Shown piece after piece: positions 5,883-7,122 of a stretch of 7,122 nucleotides of DNA. How positions within the stretch are numbered: position 1 is the stretch's first letter; each line of letters starts with the position of its first letter. The stretch is from Clostridiales bacterium (lineage in GTDB: Bacteria > Bacillota > Clostridia > Saccharofermentanales > UBA5734): positions 1 to 7,122 of the forward strand of contig DMJC01000165.1 of the NCBI GenBank assembly GCA_003451915.1, given 5' to 3'. The notes under the pieces are model-generated. The model did no database searches and was not told the origin of the DNA. It worked only from the letters and a program-made list of their open reading frames with translations. The translations under genes were made by a program, and so were the position numbers.

Positions 5883-6697
5883 GTGCTGCCATGCAGGCTG
5901 CCTACCAACATCTGGCCAGTGTTTACGACGTACTGCAACAGGGGATTGATCCGGTCGTCTGGGCCAATTATATTTTGATGCTCGAACAAAAATACAGCCA
6001 GCGTTCAGGTCCGGGTGACGGACAAGACGGCCGTCCGCTGGTGCTTGACCTGGGCTGCGGCACCGGCAGCTTTTGTCTGGAAATGGCCCGGCGCGGCTAT
6101 GATCCGATCGGCATCGACGCTTCATCGGCCATGCTAGACGCTGCCCGGCAAAAAGCATTGCAAATTGACCCAGCCAGTGCCGGCTGTCTGTTTTTACAGC
6201 AAGATATCAGCCAATTTGAGCTCTATGGCACGGTCGACCTGATCGTCTGCCTGCTGGACACCGTCAATCATCTGACTCGTCCGGCTCAGGTCCGCCGGCT
6301 TTTCCGGCTTTGTGCCAATTACCTGAACCCAGGCAGCCTGCTGATCTTCGACCTGGCTACCTTAAAGCATTTGTCGCGAACCTTGGGCAGCCAGATCTTC
6401 TTTCAGGACATGCCCGACTTCACACTGTTTTGGCAAAACAGATTTCGTCCCGCAAGCGGCATCAGCCGCTCGGAGCTGACCCTGTTCAGCCGGCGTGCTG
6501 ATGCCGCATATGACCGGCACGACGAGACTATCGTCGAGAAGTTTTATAATCAGAGGTTAATCAGCCGCTGGCTGGCTGAAGCTGGCCTTGAATTACTGGC
6601 CAGACACGCCAGCCTGACCTTTAAACAGGCTCATAACAATGATGAACGGCACTTTTATGTCGCTCGCAAGCCACTGGCGGCTGTCTCCCATCAATGA
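5879..6697 (+). CDS. Class I SAM-dependent methyltransferase, substrate unknown
   Basis: A 272-residue cytoplasmic protein with a Rossmann-type methyltransferase fold. Motif I, V-L-D-L-G-C-G-T-G-S-F, is at 55-65. The acidic post-I motif, GIDAS, is at 78-82. A motif II-like strand (V-D-L-I-V-C-L-L-D-T-V-N-H-L) is at 119-132, and L-N-P-G-S-L-L-I-F-D-L at 149-159. The C-terminal half (about 165-265) is a substrate-side region ending in H-F-Y-V-A-R-K-P, common in clostridial relatives annotated only by fold. No motif identifies an RNA, protein or small-molecule substrate. The start ATG overlaps the preceding stop as ATGA (5879-5882), so it is probably translationally coupled. A second in-frame ATG at 5891 is a less likely start. 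Confidence 0.85.
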   Translation: MSAAMQAAYQHLASVYDVLQQGIDPVVWANYILMLEQKYSQRSGPGDGQDGRPLVLDLGCGTGSFCLEMARRGYDPIGIDASSAMLDAARQKALQIDPASAGCLFLQQDISQFELYGTVDLIVCLLDTVNHLTRPAQVRRLFRLCANYLNPGSLLIFDLATLKHLSRTLGSQIFFQDMPDFTLFWQNRFRPASGISRSELTLFSRRADAAYDRHDETIVEKFYNQRLISRWLAEAGLELLARHASLTFKQAHNNDERHFYVARKPLAAVSHQ

Positions 6698-6714
6698 CCA
6701 AGGATGTGAAAATC

Positions 6715-7122
6715 ATGATTAACCAAGATCCCGGCAGTGATTATATCGTTCGCGCGACAGCCTATAACGGTACTGTTCGGGCCCTGGCCTGCCGGACAAC
6801 TGAAATATGCCGTGAAGCTGTCCGGTTGCATAATCTGTCGCCAGTCGCAGCGGCAGCGCTCGGCCGCCTGATGAGCGGTATTCTGTTGCTGGCCGCAGAT
6901 CTCAAGCACCCGGATGATTCAATTTCAGCAATCATCAGGAGCAATGGGCCTTTACAAGGCATGACCGTTGCAGCTGACGGCCGTTCTACCGTTCGCGGAT
7001 TGGTCATCGCGCCGACAGCCGAAACGACCTATATCCGCCCGGGTAAAATTGACGTCGGTGCTGCTGTTGGTGAGGGCAGCCTGACTATCATGCGCGATAT
7101 CGGCCTCAAAGAACCCTATGTC
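6715..7122 (+). CDS. hslO: Hsp33 redox-regulated chaperone, N-terminal part (cut by window end)
   Basis: An open frame of 136 codons runs to the last base. Family features include D-Y-I-V-R-A-T-A-Y-N-G-T-V-R (residues 9-22), ALGRLMSGILLLAADLK, a GPLQGMTVAADG segment with V-R-G shortly after, and close to the end GKIDVGAAVGEGSLTIMRDI followed by G-L-K-E-P-Y-V. Hsp33 is a cytoplasmic holdase activated by oxidation. Its zinc-binding C-X-C and C-X-X-C cysteines lie in the C-terminal domain, outside this window, so redox competence cannot be judged. The ATG at 6715 has AAGGA at 6700-6704 ten bases upstream. An in-frame ATG at 6694 overlaps the methyltransferase stop (ATGA) and would add seven residues (MTKDVKI), but has no ribosome binding site. 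Its place at the end of the block suggests co-transcription. Confidence 0.9.
   Translation, partial: MINQDPGSDYIVRATAYNGTVRALACRTTEICREAVRLHNLSPVAAAALGRLMSGILLLAADLKHPDDSISAIIRSNGPLQGMTVAADGRSTVRGLVIAPTAETTYIRPGKIDVGAAVGEGSLTIMRDIGLKEPYV

Noticed and set aside
5760..6158. 132-codon open frame on the minus strand across the S41 protease/methyltransferase junction
   Set aside because: It is antisense to two recognised genes, has no ribosome binding site I could see, and its Arg/Pro/Gln-rich product looks like an antisense shadow.
6691..7007. Two overlapping minus-strand open frames near the right edge
   Set aside because: The plus strand here encodes an unmistakable Hsp33 N-terminus; the minus frames are its shadows.

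Overview
The window looks like a chromosomal segment of a Gram-positive anaerobe of the Clostridia type (Bacillota). The basis is the gene order (PucR-type regulator, ftsE, ftsX, M23 peptidase, S41 peptidase, methyltransferase, hslO), strong AGGAGG-like ribosome binding sites, tight head-to-tail packing, and a fairly balanced coding GC content beside AT-rich intergenic DNA. A more exact placement (for example an Oscillospirales relative) is a guess from overall resemblance.

Left edge (1-380). The first 115 bases hold the start of a gene on the minus strand. Its 38 visible residues resemble the small DUF6788-type proteins often found beside transposases. Between it and the first plus-strand gene lie about 265 non-coding, AT-rich bases. 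They carry a perfect 9-bp inverted repeat over the putative promoter of the minus-strand gene, a 10-bp direct repeat 21 bp apart, a run of five GTTATCC heptamers, and a probable promoter for the rightward genes.

Main block (381-7122). Seven genes run rightward with gaps of no more than 38 bases and several ATGA overlaps, so they are probably one operon. They are a PucR/CdaR-type regulator, the cell-division ABC pair FtsE and FtsX, a coiled-coil M23 endopeptidase with an intact zinc site, a membrane-anchored CtpA-type S41 protease with PDZ domain and Ser/Lys dyad, a SAM-dependent methyltransferase, and the N-terminal part of the redox chaperone Hsp33 (hslO), cut by the window end.

How they may work together. 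In well-studied bacteria FtsEX uses ATP in the cytoplasm to control a coiled-coil peptidoglycan hydrolase or hydrolase activator outside the membrane (EnvC in Escherichia coli, PcsB in pneumococcus). Here the probable partner hydrolase directly follows ftsX, and a CtpA-type protease that could process or degrade extracytoplasmic proteins follows that. The PucR-like gene in front could control the set or simply be co-transcribed. No terminator is evident between the genes. I see no defence system, CRISPR array, rRNA, tRNA or clearly novel system. The least ordinary part is the repeat-rich left intergenic region with its transposon-associated gene.
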